A stretch of DNA of 64,000 nucleotides from an uncultured Bacteroidia bacterium (GTDB taxonomy: Bacteria; Bacteroidota; Bacteroidia; Bacteroidales; UBA932): assembly GCA_902785575.1 (NCBI GenBank), contig CACZZF010000011.1:113435-177434 (forward strand). Direction: 5' to 3'. Both the position numbers and the translations under genes were made by a program. The notes beneath the pieces were generated by a model. It was given only the letters and a program-made list of their open reading frames with translations. It was not told the origin of the DNA and searched no databases. Positions 1 to 9,119 of this stretch are shown piece by piece; positions within the stretch are counted from its first letter, which is position 1, and each line of letters opens with the position of its first letter.

Positions 1-440
1 AAGTCCACATTAAGCTTCAACCCTGAAACGCTCTCCACAACCGGGATGCACTCGTCTTCTGTAACTCCTGGGTAAACAGTTGATTCATAGACAACAACAT
101 CTCCTTTGGAGATCACTTTCCCGACAGTTGTGCTAGCTCCATAGAGAGGGCGAAGATCGGGATTATTGTCAGCGTCAACAGGGGTCGGCACAGCGACTAT
201 ATAGAAATTGCAATCGCGGATTTCCTCGATGTCAGCAGTGCACTTGAAGCCATGGTTATCGATGGCGTCTTTAAGCAGATTATCACCGACTTCGAGAGTG
301 GAGTCATGACCAGACATGAGGGCATCGACTCGGCGCTGGTTCATATCGAAACCGACCGTCGGATACTTGGTCGAGAATAACCTTGCCAGCGGCAGGCCGA
401 CATAGCCCAATCCTATGACGCAGATCCTTGTTTCTTTCAT
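1..440 (-). CDS. Nucleotide-sugar dehydrogenase, VipA/TviB/WbpA-like (C-terminus outside window)
   Basis: About 146 N-terminal residues are visible, starting at the ATG complementary to 438-440; the rest lies beyond position 1. The protein opens with a Rossmann NAD-binding motif (VIGLGYVGLPLA, from residue 8) and has the VAVPTPVD and ESTVYPGVTE segments typical of UDP-glucose/GDP-mannose dehydrogenases. The closest known type is the VipA/TviB/WbpA group, which oxidises C6 of UDP-N-acetylhexosamines to the uronate. The next gene upstream encodes a VipB-like 4-epimerase, 16 bases away, which supports production of UDP-GalNAcA or a relative for the capsule. This enzyme is distinct from the UDP-glucose dehydrogenase at 43-44.5 kb. 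The family is clear; the exact substrate is inferred. Confidence 0.88.
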   Translation of the reverse strand, partial: MKETRICVIGLGYVGLPLARLFSTKYPTVGFDMNQRRVDALMSGHDSTLEVGDNLLKDAIDNHGFKCTADIEEIRDCNFYIVAVPTPVDADNNPDLRPLYGASTTVGKVISKGDVVVYESTVYPGVTEDECIPVVESVSGLKLNVD

Positions 441-456
441 TTATGGAAGTAATTGA

Positions 457-1431
457 TTATAAATTCTCTTTATACCATTCAATCGCCTCATTCAATCCTC
501 GGGCGAAATCGTACTCAGGGTTGTAGCCCAGAATCCTGCGAGCCTTTGAGATGTCAGCGTTGGAATGCTTGATGTCCCCGGGACGGTCAGGTCCGAAAAT
601 GGGCTCAATATCCTTACCGAGCGCCTGGGTCAAAGCATGGTAGATACCTATCAGATATTCCCTTCCGCCATAAGCGATATTGAATGCCTCTCCAGCAGCT
701 TCATGGGGAGCAAGACAAGCTTTCAGGTTCGCCTCGATCACGTTCTCAATGTAAGTGAAATCGCGGCTCTGCTTCCCGTCACCATTGATGGTAGGACGCT
801 CATCATTCAGAAGCTGCTTGATGAACTTCGGTATGACAGCCGCATATGCTCCGTGGGGATCTTGGCGGCGGCCGAAGACATTGAAGTATCGAAGCCCATA
901 AGTGTCAAGTCCGTAATGCCTGGCGTACTGCTTTGCCCATTCCTCGTCGCAGCGTTTCGTGAGTGCGTAGGGGCTCAAAAGATTCCCTTCAACGCCTTCA
1001 CGCTTAGGAAGTTGGGCTTCATCGCCATAGACCGAGCTTGAAGAAGCGTAAACGAACTTCTTCACTCCACATTCGCGGGCTGCCTCCATCATGTTCAGAG
1101 TTCCCTGGATATTGTTGGCGCAATAGAACAGAGGCATCTCAATCGAACGAGGGACACTCCCCCACGCCGCCTGATTCAACACGTAGTCAACACCCTCACA
1201 CGCTCTACGGCATGTGTCAAAATCCTTGATGTCCCCCTTGATGAACTCATAGTCCGGATTGCCAATGAACATGTCCACATTCGCCTGTTTGCCAGTCGAC
1301 AGATCATCCAGGCACCGAACTTTGTAGCCCATGCCGAGAATAGCCTCGCAAAGGTTTGATCCGATAAATCCGGCACCACCGGTAACAAGGAATAATGTTC
1401 CTTCTTTAAAGCTAAGATTTCTGTATGCCAC
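457..1431 (-). CDS. NAD-dependent epimerase/dehydratase, VipB/TviC/WbpP-like UDP-GlcNAc(A) 4-epimerase
   Basis: A 324-residue extended short-chain dehydrogenase. The NAD-binding glycine motif TGGAGFIGSNL is near residue 17, the active-site serines lie in SSSSVYGD, and the catalytic YALTK is near residue 155. This matches C4 epimerases of the VipB/TviC/WbpP type, which interconvert gluco and galacto forms of UDP-N-acetylhexosamines or their uronic acids. The reading frame opens at a GTG just before the Rossmann fold; no upstream ATG fits. It lies two bases after the preceding glycosyltransferase and 16 bases before the dehydrogenase, so it is part of the same operon. The pairing supports UDP-GalNAc/UDP-GalNAcA supply. 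The precise substrate cannot be read from the sequence. Confidence 0.88.
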   Translation of the reverse strand: MAYRNLSFKEGTLFLVTGGAGFIGSNLCEAILGMGYKVRCLDDLSTGKQANVDMFIGNPDYEFIKGDIKDFDTCRRACEGVDYVLNQAAWGSVPRSIEMPLFYCANNIQGTLNMMEAARECGVKKFVYASSSSVYGDEAQLPKREGVEGNLLSPYALTKRCDEEWAKQYARHYGLDTYGLRYFNVFGRRQDPHGAYAAVIPKFIKQLLNDERPTINGDGKQSRDFTYIENVIEANLKACLAPHEAAGEAFNIAYGGREYLIGIYHALTQALGKDIEPIFGPDRPGDIKHSNADISKARRILGYNPEYDFARGLNEAIEWYKENL

Positions 1432-1433
1432 GA

Positions 1434-2552
1434 TTAAATATCACTTAAAAACTCACTCACTTTTGGCACATATCGCCTATAGTCAAAAGTAGAGCGATTA
1501 ACGGATGTTCTTATAGCGTCAATCTCCTCTCGTGATAAAGACAAAACCCTATCAATGGATTCTCTCAGCGCATTCTCATTCTCATTCTGGAGCACAAACC
1601 CATTGGCACCATCTCGCAAGTAATCGCTTAAATTACTTGTCAGGTTAGTCAAAACAGGAACCCCGGCAGAAATGGATTCCACGAATTTTGTCGGGAAACC
1701 CGCCGTTGTCATCAGGTTGTCCTCACGGATAAATATCTGAAAATCAGAGCCCTTCAGCCTTCTAATCACTTCCGGATGAGGCAAGCGGCCTGCGAAACGA
1801 ATATTCCCGGGCACCGGCTCCGAATATGAGTACAAAGATTGGAACTGATTGTCATCCAGTCCAATAACTTCCATAGAAACCCGATCGCGAAATCGCTCAA
1901 CAGAAACGATGCTGACGACCTTGTCCAACCAATCCTTATGGCCAGGAGACCCAGCATAAATGAGTTTGATAATATCGCCCCTTTCGGCCAAAGACTCATT
2001 AACCTTCCATTTCTCTTCCTCAAGATCAACCAGAGGGGGTAACTGAATGGATTTGACCCGTTTAGAAGTATAATAATCCTGCAAATACTTGCTTATAGAG
2101 ATTATCCCTTCCAAACCGGGATGGACCTTTGTCATCCTCTTTTTCACATCCCAGCCTTTGATAAGACGCCGTAAGAATGACCCTTCTGGAGAATACCACT
2201 CGGTACAATCAGCTAAAACCTTGATATCCAGCTTTTGACAATACTTATGAATATGTTTGAGAGCCACAGCGGGATGATTGTAAGCAACCACTATCGAAGG
2301 ACGGAAAGAATCAATCTCTTTCTTGTACCAATTCAGGGTGAAGACATACTCCCACCACTCTTTGAAACTAACTGGATATTTCAAGTTAACGCATTGGAAC
2401 CCAGCATATTCCAGAACCGAGGGAGTCTTATCTAACCCCATCAGCTTCACTTCGTAACCAAGCTCCCGAAACACTTTCGCATTTGAGATCACCCGTTGCG
2501 CAGCCGCATTATTGTCAGGAAGGTCAAAGCCTCCTAAGTACAACAATCTCAT
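1434..2552 (-). CDS. Glycosyltransferase family 4 (GT-B fold)
   Basis: A 372-residue protein that begins MRLLYLGGFDLPDNNAAAQRV, a typical N-terminal Rossmann opening of GT4 enzymes that use retained sugar-nucleotide donors. The C-terminal half has the GSPGHKDWLDKV segment, a glycine-rich stretch and FPTKFVESISAGVPVLTN, which carries the conserved acidic ExxxxGxPV nucleotide-sugar binding motif. It probably adds one residue to the lipid-linked repeat unit on the cytoplasmic membrane. It sits between the beta-helix gene (19-base gap) and the epimerase (2-base gap). Donor and acceptor cannot be deduced. It is more AT-rich than the export genes at the head of the locus, in line with exchange of serotype-specific genes. 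Confidence 0.85.
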   Translation of the reverse strand: MRLLYLGGFDLPDNNAAAQRVISNAKVFRELGYEVKLMGLDKTPSVLEYAGFQCVNLKYPVSFKEWWEYVFTLNWYKKEIDSFRPSIVVAYNHPAVALKHIHKYCQKLDIKVLADCTEWYSPEGSFLRRLIKGWDVKKRMTKVHPGLEGIISISKYLQDYYTSKRVKSIQLPPLVDLEEEKWKVNESLAERGDIIKLIYAGSPGHKDWLDKVVSIVSVERFRDRVSMEVIGLDDNQFQSLYSYSEPVPGNIRFAGRLPHPEVIRRLKGSDFQIFIREDNLMTTAGFPTKFVESISAGVPVLTNLTSNLSDYLRDGANGFVLQNENENALRESIDRVLSLSREEIDAIRTSVNRSTFDYRRYVPKVSEFLSDI

Positions 2553-2571
2553 GTCTAGTAGCTTGGAATAG

Positions 2572-4062
2572 TTATTTTCTAGGAATTCTTCTTGTATTGT
2601 TCTCTATAACTCTGCCTTTAAACTTTCTGGAAACAATCGACCTGTTATTTGTCTCTTTGTCATTGATTATCGTGCAATTGTCTAAGACAAGATCATTCAA
2701 TTCCCCTATTTCAGACGAATTTGAGCTTAGCAAAGCCTCTTTAGATTTCCTGGAATATATTACACATTTTTTCAGGCTTATGATACCGAAATCCCCGCCT
2801 GCCGGTTTACCTTTACCATTCTTGTACATTGTCCCCTGAAACATCAGCGGCTTTTCTCCAGTGAAAGTACAACCATTGAAATCCACCCTTCGAATCTTGT
2901 CCCTGCCGCCACGGAATGTGGCACTTTCCATCGTCGAGGAAACAAAGGTAATCCCCCCTGTGTGGACATCACAATTCCCTTCAAAGGTACAACCCTTTAC
3001 GGTCACATTTTGTATATTATCCTCGTCTCCACTATTGAGATAACCGTGACTTAAAAACTGGCGGTACTTATTTCCCGCAAAGAAACAGTTCTCTATCAAT
3101 ACATTCTTAACGCCCTGATTCCAAGGAGCTTCTGAATTGGGTTCTATGTCTAGACCGGCAGATGGTGCTGTGAATTTGGTCTTCCCGGTATTGGTCAATC
3201 TGCAATTATTAACAACCACCCCATCAGCATGGCTTATAGTCATAGCTTGACGCCGGTTATCGTCCGAAACGATATTCTCTAGTCTCACCTGCTTAGCGGC
3301 CTTATCATACACATTGGTGTTCGGTTCCTGCCAGCCTCCGACAACTATACCATCACCTATGCAATGAGTAACAAAAACTGATGTCACCTTAATCCGTTGC
3401 GCATTCTTTATAGAGATTCCGTGCCCCCATTCGTGAGAAGATCCAGACGTGTATGGATGGTCTAACAAGTCCCCGACTATTTTCCCACCTTTGAACTCCA
3501 CATCATGAACATCATATATCTGCACAATTTGATAATTAGGGAAAGCACAGGGAAGCAATGTTATGATGGATTTTAATATACACTTTGTATTACTGCGTAA
3601 TACCAAGGCGGCACCATTCAACTTTGTGATTGTGCAGTGATAATCCTTCGTGCCAATAATGATTGAATTGCTGATATCATCAGATTGGAGCGTATTAATA
3701 TTCCCGATTATTTGATCATCTGTAAGCACAGACGAGTCAAAAAAAAGATCATTTATAACGGGTGCCAACCAACTCCCTTTTAAAATCACTGCGATGCCTT
3801 TATCTGAACACGTATTTAGCTTTGTCTTGTTCCCGGAAATAGACCCGTTCCGCAATGCGCCCGATTTGATATTCAAGACACAATTCGCGGGCATTTCAAT
3901 CACTTTCCCTCCGCAATCAATGCTTGAGTTAACCACGTACATTGTGTTCGGATAGACCAACTGTTTCTCAATAGGAATATTGGATTTTAGCGAGATGGTC
4001 CTTCCATATATTGATCCTAGAGGCAAAGACAACAAAGCAAGTATAATATAAATACGGTACAT
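2572..4062 (-). CDS. Secreted right-handed parallel beta-helix protein
   Basis: About 496 residues. I place the start at the ATG complementary to 4060-4062, because it gives a clean signal peptide (MYRIYIILALLSLPLGSIYG) and leaves a 10-base gap to the upstream gene. A longer version from 4086 would overlap that gene. After the signal peptide the protein has many short strands with regularly spaced N, G, V and I residues (for example VVVNNCRLTN, VKNVLIENCFF, NVTVKGCTFEGN), the pattern of pectate-lyase-like beta-helices. Such proteins include polysaccharide lyases, epimerases and phage-tail-like adhesins. Its place inside a capsule operon suggests a periplasmic or surface role in modifying or trimming the glycan, but no catalytic residues can be assigned. 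Function is unknown. Confidence 0.72.
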   Translation of the reverse strand: MYRIYIILALLSLPLGSIYGRTISLKSNIPIEKQLVYPNTMYVVNSSIDCGGKVIEMPANCVLNIKSGALRNGSISGNKTKLNTCSDKGIAVILKGSWLAPVINDLFFDSSVLTDDQIIGNINTLQSDDISNSIIIGTKDYHCTITKLNGAALVLRSNTKCILKSIITLLPCAFPNYQIVQIYDVHDVEFKGGKIVGDLLDHPYTSGSSHEWGHGISIKNAQRIKVTSVFVTHCIGDGIVVGGWQEPNTNVYDKAAKQVRLENIVSDDNRRQAMTISHADGVVVNNCRLTNTGKTKFTAPSAGLDIEPNSEAPWNQGVKNVLIENCFFAGNKYRQFLSHGYLNSGDEDNIQNVTVKGCTFEGNCDVHTGGITFVSSTMESATFRGGRDKIRRVDFNGCTFTGEKPLMFQGTMYKNGKGKPAGGDFGIISLKKCVIYSRKSKEALLSSNSSEIGELNDLVLDNCTIINDKETNNRSIVSRKFKGRVIENNTRRIPRK

Positions 4063-4072
4063 TGTCTGTGTC

Positions 4073-5014
4073 TTAATTGGTCGCACCTATTACTTTTCTG
4101 AAAGCGTTGGTCAGCCTCGGACCTAAAAGCTCATAACACTTTTTTATCATTATGATTCGCTTAGGCAGCGGCTGGTACTTTGGTTCTGTATCTTTCCAAG
4201 GTGAGAGAGCTTGATACTTAAAGTACTCGTCTTTATATGGATGTGTACAAGGTATCAGCCAAGGTCTGTTATAGAATGCTGACAAGTAATGAATCACAAT
4301 TGGATTATCGCAAGAATATTCAATCTCTTCTTTACTGTAGTGCAGCACTGAAGCAAGATAGTCGGCATTAAGATTCCTCATAAAGAGCAACCCAGCCATA
4401 AGATTATATCTTAAACTAATATACTTAACTTTGTTGTAACAGACCTTATTCAATGCACCCTCGCTCAATGTTGGAGGATCACCGTGAAACTCTTCAACTA
4501 CTTGAATGACCTGACGTATGAGGTCATTCTTACGACAGTAATCCACATTCACAATAGCCATACCGTCATTAAAGAACCGATCTCCTTTGGGAAGTCCTAA
4601 TTCTTTTGAGAGTTTCGTAGGGTTCGTCTCTACCACTCCCATATAAAAACCTTCGAGGTCCTCGTTCCACAATTCTTTCAACGAACCAACCACAACTGTA
4701 TCGCTGTCAAGATAAATCATCTTGTCCACATTCTCTATCCGGGAAAAGAACACCTTCGAATAAATAGTTTCAATATGCCTACCAACAGAGGAGATATTCA
4801 AATCGAAAGCAATATCCTCGAATGGAATCACAATAATCGCCCTATCGTATTTACCGCATATTTCACGAAGTGTTTGAATATTATCAGCTGCTACATCTTT
4901 CGCGATAAAGTAAAAAGTTAAATCTTCAACGTCCTTATGATTCTCGCAAACCGAAATAATGGATATACCTGTTTGTGGAATATAATAGTCGTTACAAGAA
5001 TAGGCAATATTCAT
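4073..5014 (-). CDS. Glycosyltransferase family 8
   Basis: A 313-residue GT-A fold protein with the family 8 layout: N-terminal MNIAYSCNDYYIPQTGISIISV, the metal-binding DxD motif in KMIYLDSDTVVVGSLKELW near residue 100, and a later FNDGMAIVNVDYCR segment. The C-terminal half carries the IHYLSAFYNRPW element, where GT8 enzymes place a conserved histidine. Family members are retaining galactosyl- or glucosyltransferases of LPS and capsule assembly. It likely adds a hexose to the growing repeat unit. It begins 6 bases after the polymerase gene and ends 10 bases before the beta-helix gene, so it is co-transcribed with both. Sugar specificity is not predictable. Confidence 0.87.
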   Translation of the reverse strand: MNIAYSCNDYYIPQTGISIISVCENHKDVEDLTFYFIAKDVAADNIQTLREICGKYDRAIIVIPFEDIAFDLNISSVGRHIETIYSKVFFSRIENVDKMIYLDSDTVVVGSLKELWNEDLEGFYMGVVETNPTKLSKELGLPKGDRFFNDGMAIVNVDYCRKNDLIRQVIQVVEEFHGDPPTLSEGALNKVCYNKVKYISLRYNLMAGLLFMRNLNADYLASVLHYSKEEIEYSCDNPIVIHYLSAFYNRPWLIPCTHPYKDEYFKYQALSPWKDTEPKYQPLPKRIIMIKKCYELLGPRLTNAFRKVIGATN

Positions 5015-5020
5015 AATTGT

Positions 5021-6082
5021 CTATAGAAAGAAATCAAGTATATAGTTCTGCGTTAATCCTTCCAGTGCGGGGCTCGCCACCCAAATAAACATGAAAAGGC
5101 CAATCAAAAAACACAATGCCAGAATAATTCGGCTGTCTCGCTTTGGCAATATGGCCGCATAATTCAGCAAATATCCAATCTCCACTAAACTCATAAATCG
5201 AAGGATTCTTAAAGGCATTGAATTGATGAAAACAAACGGGATAAAAAGAAGCATCGCCAATGCGACTTTCCTTCCTATCTCAAAATCCGAGGCTATTACC
5301 GCTACAGTTTTATTCGGATGATTAATATTTATCTTTTTATATTTCCACCGGATAAATACCATCATAAAGTAGTTGCCAACAATTATAGATGAGGTTACAA
5401 TAGCTCCTAAGACTGAAGATCGGGAATAGTTTTCAACTTTTGCGAAGTAAGAAGAGTTAATTATAAATCCTCTCAATGTATAGACTATAACAATCGCCAA
5501 AAGAATAAGGGACAACTTAACTGTCGTATTCTTAATAAATAGAAGTGGCAATACAAGAAAGAACAACATTGAGAAGTGTATTGAGCTTGCAAACAAAGTG
5601 ACCATGACATATACCGCCTTGGGAATTAATCCTTTCTGTTGAAGCAGAGGAATACACGGTAGGACAAAAGAAAAAGCGATAAAGCTTCTAAATTGTGTAA
5701 CATCTAGAGTAGAATAGCACACAAGATATATGAATGCCCAAGTCGCGACGTATTTTACATGCTTGATTCCATAGAATAAAAATAGCCCCAACGATATCAT
5801 CGCGATCCAAAACTTGAATTGCTCATAATTCTCAACCCCTAGAAAACAGAACCATCGCATAACCAATGCTAATCCGGGCTCTGCAATAGTTTGCGTTCCT
5901 CCTCCAAGCGAAGAAAAGACAGCATCGAAGCGGGCCACATAATTCTCGTAATCGGCATTGTCGTAATTGTAGGCAAATAGCACCCATGCTATACTAAAAA
6001 CAACAAATGCCAAATAATTATTCTTCTTATATCGAAGTACAAGAATGAATAAAACTATCAATATGAAATAAATAATAAGCAT
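5021..6082 (-). CDS. EpsG-family polysaccharide polymerase (Wzy-like membrane protein)
   Basis: A 353-residue, strongly hydrophobic protein with about ten predicted membrane segments. The N-terminus (MLIIYFILIVLFILVLRYKK) and the following NYDNADYENYVARFD loop match the EpsG family, in which an acidic, tyrosine-containing loop follows the second helix. Proteins of this type act as Wzy-like polymerases or assist polymerisation of lipid-linked repeat units at the outer face of the inner membrane. A flippase gene lies three genes upstream in the operon (7618-9108), giving the module its own export and polymerisation pair. A second polymerase candidate of another family is at 34895-36157. Confidence 0.82.
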   Translation of the reverse strand: MLIIYFILIVLFILVLRYKKNNYLAFVVFSIAWVLFAYNYDNADYENYVARFDAVFSSLGGGTQTIAEPGLALVMRWFCFLGVENYEQFKFWIAMISLGLFLFYGIKHVKYVATWAFIYLVCYSTLDVTQFRSFIAFSFVLPCIPLLQQKGLIPKAVYVMVTLFASSIHFSMLFFLVLPLLFIKNTTVKLSLILLAIVIVYTLRGFIINSSYFAKVENYSRSSVLGAIVTSSIIVGNYFMMVFIRWKYKKININHPNKTVAVIASDFEIGRKVALAMLLFIPFVFINSMPLRILRFMSLVEIGYLLNYAAILPKRDSRIILALCFLIGLFMFIWVASPALEGLTQNYILDFFL

Positions 6083-6098
6083 ATAAGCTTTCTGCCCA

Positions 6099-7601
6099 CT
6101 AAACTATTCTATCCATCAGATGCTGTATCATAAGGCGCAAACAATCACGCGTGAAGTATGGATATTTAATGAAAAATAAAATCCCATAGAATTTGTACAA
6201 CGGTGCGATACTGTTCGGTCTCCTCTCGTTCTGAAGCTTCAGACAATAGTTTGAAAAATGCTCCTTATTCTTTTTTACTATATCTTCCCTGTAGGTTTCA
6301 TGAGTGTACTCGGCTGGATTAAGTAAAGTTGCCTTTAATCGCATGGAGAACTCTCTCTCTCTAAACATTAATTCGAACAACCTATTTCCGCATGCTTTCC
6401 TGTATTCCTCGTCGGTTATCAACTTATCGGCATAATCAAATAGGTCTTCGTTGACATTATGAGTGATCCCGAGATCTTCACCTATTCCCATAATCGCCTC
6501 AAGGTTATTAAACATCGCCAAGTCTTCGTTCTCTTTAATTCCGATTATGGGTTTTTTATATAGTGCCGCTATCTGCGAAACGAGCCCCCCTGCCATGGGG
6601 TAACTCCCCAACAGTATGTCACAATGGGACATACAATGGTTAAAGTCATTTCTATATCCTAGTAGGATGAAACGCCTTTCTAAATGTTTTTCCTTCACAA
6701 AATCGACGAACTTCTTTGTATATCTGCCAATATACAGAATGACGGTTTGCGAATACTTCTTTAATAATTGTTTACTGACATTAAAAAACAAGTCAGAGCC
6801 ATAAAATTTGCTTTCCGAACCAGCCGCTAATATGATCACTTTTCCATCCGCTTCTTTCGGGAATCCCTGAAAATCACAAAATGTTTCACTTATAGGGTAA
6901 TAAGGCAACTTGATGATTTTATCTAGTGAAATGTGCCGATACATATTAGCTATGCCAACCCCATACTCACGAAACTCATAGAAATAATCAATACAATTCA
7001 CACCAGTATAGAAATGATGGTCTCCTGGCACTACTCGATATTTCACGATATTATTTAAAGCATAGAGTACCGCGCTACTATAACTGTTGGCTGCAGGCGA
7101 ATGAACTATCAGTCGTTTTGCTCTTGTCCCGGCAATATAATCCCTAACGCCACAAATTCTCGAAATGCAATCATTGTGGAAATACCTCTTGTCGAATATC
7201 TTAACGTGGACTTTCAACTCACATAATACTTTCTCTAAAGCAGGATTTATGTCAACCAAGGGGGAATCAAAAACATAATAGACATCAAAACCTGAAGCGA
7301 CAAGCCCCTTCAAGTATTGTACACCGAGACATATCGTAGTACCTATCTGGTCATAAAACACGACCGTATTGTTCGGTTCATTGCTCTCTGCAACGCTCCG
7401 TACACCAATCTGCTGGCAGGCAAAATCTTGAAGCAAACTTTCTATAGTTCCATCTGCCATTTCATGATTAAAGTGCGTAGTGAACTCCGCAAAGGTATTT
7501 ACTAACTCAAGGAATTGTTCATACTGACCCTTTTTATAATAAGTCTGAATGTCTTCCCTAAGTATATTCTGAGTCTTTATCGCATCTTTAATTCGCATCA
7601 T
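6099..7601 (-). CDS. Putative GT-B fold glycosyltransferase of the capsule operon
   Basis: A 500-residue protein that I do not recognise at subfamily level. The N-terminal 80 residues look helical (DIQTYYKKGQYEQFLELVNTF) and may form a small extra domain. The middle part contains NTVVFYDQIGTTICLGVQYLKGL, resembling the first Rossmann domain of GT-B enzymes. The C-terminal part has IILAAGSESKFYGSDLF and RFILLGYRNDFNHCMSHCDILLGSYP followed by GGLVSQIAALYKKPIIGIKEN, the usual donor-binding layout of GT4/GT41-like enzymes. It begins just after the flippase (16-base gap) and precedes the polymerase. It is probably a transferase of the repeat-unit pathway; donor unknown. Confidence 0.65.
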   Translation of the reverse strand: MMRIKDAIKTQNILREDIQTYYKKGQYEQFLELVNTFAEFTTHFNHEMADGTIESLLQDFACQQIGVRSVAESNEPNNTVVFYDQIGTTICLGVQYLKGLVASGFDVYYVFDSPLVDINPALEKVLCELKVHVKIFDKRYFHNDCISRICGVRDYIAGTRAKRLIVHSPAANSYSSAVLYALNNIVKYRVVPGDHHFYTGVNCIDYFYEFREYGVGIANMYRHISLDKIIKLPYYPISETFCDFQGFPKEADGKVIILAAGSESKFYGSDLFFNVSKQLLKKYSQTVILYIGRYTKKFVDFVKEKHLERRFILLGYRNDFNHCMSHCDILLGSYPMAGGLVSQIAALYKKPIIGIKENEDLAMFNNLEAIMGIGEDLGITHNVNEDLFDYADKLITDEEYRKACGNRLFELMFREREFSMRLKATLLNPAEYTHETYREDIVKKNKEHFSNYCLKLQNERRPNSIAPLYKFYGILFFIKYPYFTRDCLRLMIQHLMDRIV

Positions 7602-7617
7602 CTGCCGTCGGTGTGGG

Positions 7618-9108
7618 TTAGTTATTTTTGTGTTTTATAACCCCTGTTAGATCCATTCTCATATTCAACCCTTTTAAAGAAAAGAATCCAGAGATTAATA
7701 TAAAAATGGTTCCAAAAACATAGGTAATAACCCGCCTATGCATCATGACCAGTGCAAAACATAACAGAACTAATGCTGTCTGACCAATCATTATTCGTAG
7801 GAATTCGGAAGAGAAACTAAACGAATACCGTCTCTTGGCGATTAGGAACACCTGAATAAAGTAGATCAGATAACTCAAAGCAAACGCTAAACCTAATCCT
7901 GTTAATCCAAGAAACTTGTATCCTATAAGATTAAACGCCAGGAAATAGATGTTGGTTATTGTTTCGTTGATCACATAGAGTCTTGAATCTCCTTTGGCTA
8001 TAAACTGATGTGCAATTAGAAATGCCCCTAATCTGAACATCATACCTACCGCGGCAATGACAACAAAGTCAGCTGCTTCCAAAAAACTATTAGAATATAG
8101 AATCTGTATGATAAGTGGCATAAAAACCATACAGATTAATAGAAGTGGCGCAAGTATTAAGACCGCGATTTCTCCTTGCTGGTTCGCCAATGTTTTCATC
8201 TTGCTATTGTCGGAATTAACCGCCGCAAGCCTTGGATAATAGTCAGTACCTATCGCCGTAAATATCATTCCGACATAGGTGTTAATAATCGTAAAACCTG
8301 CCGTATAAAGGCCGACTGCCTCTGCTCCGGATTCTGTTCTGATAAACCATCTAAGAACATACGTGCATGCCAACACTAAAATACTACTCCAACTCATCGC
8401 CAATCCCATCTTAAGCATCCCCGCACCATTCCGGATAGTTTCCTTTGCTGTTAACTCAACTTTGGGCAAAGAGACCTGCCGCGCATAAACCCATGACAAG
8501 AGGAGCAGAGTTATAGAATTAAGAATCAGAGTAGGAACTATACCCTTTATTCCATAAAGATAATACAAAGGAACAGATACAAATAAACTGACCGTAGAGC
8601 CTATTGCGGACGCTTTAGCCAATTGCTTTAGGCGCCGTGTACCTTGCAGAACAACCTTCTGTCCAGCACATAATTGATCAATCAAAAGTGTGACTGAAAG
8701 GCAAACGAATGCGACAATATGATTACTATCTCCAAATGACGTCTTACTTAATACCGGAGAAAGAAAAAGAACGACAAGCAATCCTATTAATCCCGTACAC
8801 CAAACAAAACGCCTTAATGTCTTCACTACTCCGGCGACACGAACCATATCACCAGTGCCATTAGCCTCAGACACATCCCGGACGGCACTGGATGACAACC
8901 CCATAGATGTCAGCCCTTGAATAAACTGAAGCGCTGAAGTATATAAGCCTTGAATACCTATACCAAGCGGACCTAATAAGACAGCAATAAACTTACTCTT
9001 TACGACATTTACCAGTATCTGATATACTTGCAAACCGCCGAAAAGAGACGTCGCCTTAAAGATACCGCGATAGACCGACTGACTGGCATTCGTTTCTTGG
9101 GAGCCCAC
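7618..9108 (-). CDS. Wzx-type O-antigen/capsule repeat-unit flippase
   Basis: A 496-residue polytopic protein of the polysaccharide transport (MATE-like) superfamily. The N-terminus (GIFKATSLFGGLQVYQILVNVVKSKFIAVLLGPLGIGI) is characteristic of Wzx/WzxE O-antigen translocases, and about 12 to 14 membrane segments follow. It would move undecaprenyl-linked repeat units across the inner membrane. The frame opens with GTG complementary to 9106-9108; the next Met is far inside the protein, so GTG is likely the true start. It lies 11 bases after the aminotransferase. A second flippase of different sequence is encoded at 38011-39369, so the window carries two export routes. Confidence 0.9.
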   Translation of the reverse strand: MGSQETNASQSVYRGIFKATSLFGGLQVYQILVNVVKSKFIAVLLGPLGIGIQGLYTSALQFIQGLTSMGLSSSAVRDVSEANGTGDMVRVAGVVKTLRRFVWCTGLIGLLVVLFLSPVLSKTSFGDSNHIVAFVCLSVTLLIDQLCAGQKVVLQGTRRLKQLAKASAIGSTVSLFVSVPLYYLYGIKGIVPTLILNSITLLLLSWVYARQVSLPKVELTAKETIRNGAGMLKMGLAMSWSSILVLACTYVLRWFIRTESGAEAVGLYTAGFTIINTYVGMIFTAIGTDYYPRLAAVNSDNSKMKTLANQQGEIAVLILAPLLLICMVFMPLIIQILYSNSFLEAADFVVIAAVGMMFRLGAFLIAHQFIAKGDSRLYVINETITNIYFLAFNLIGYKFLGLTGLGLAFALSYLIYFIQVFLIAKRRYSFSFSSEFLRIMIGQTALVLLCFALVMMHRRVITYVFGTIFILISGFFSLKGLNMRMDLTGVIKHKNN

Positions 9109-9119
9109 GAATTATCTAT

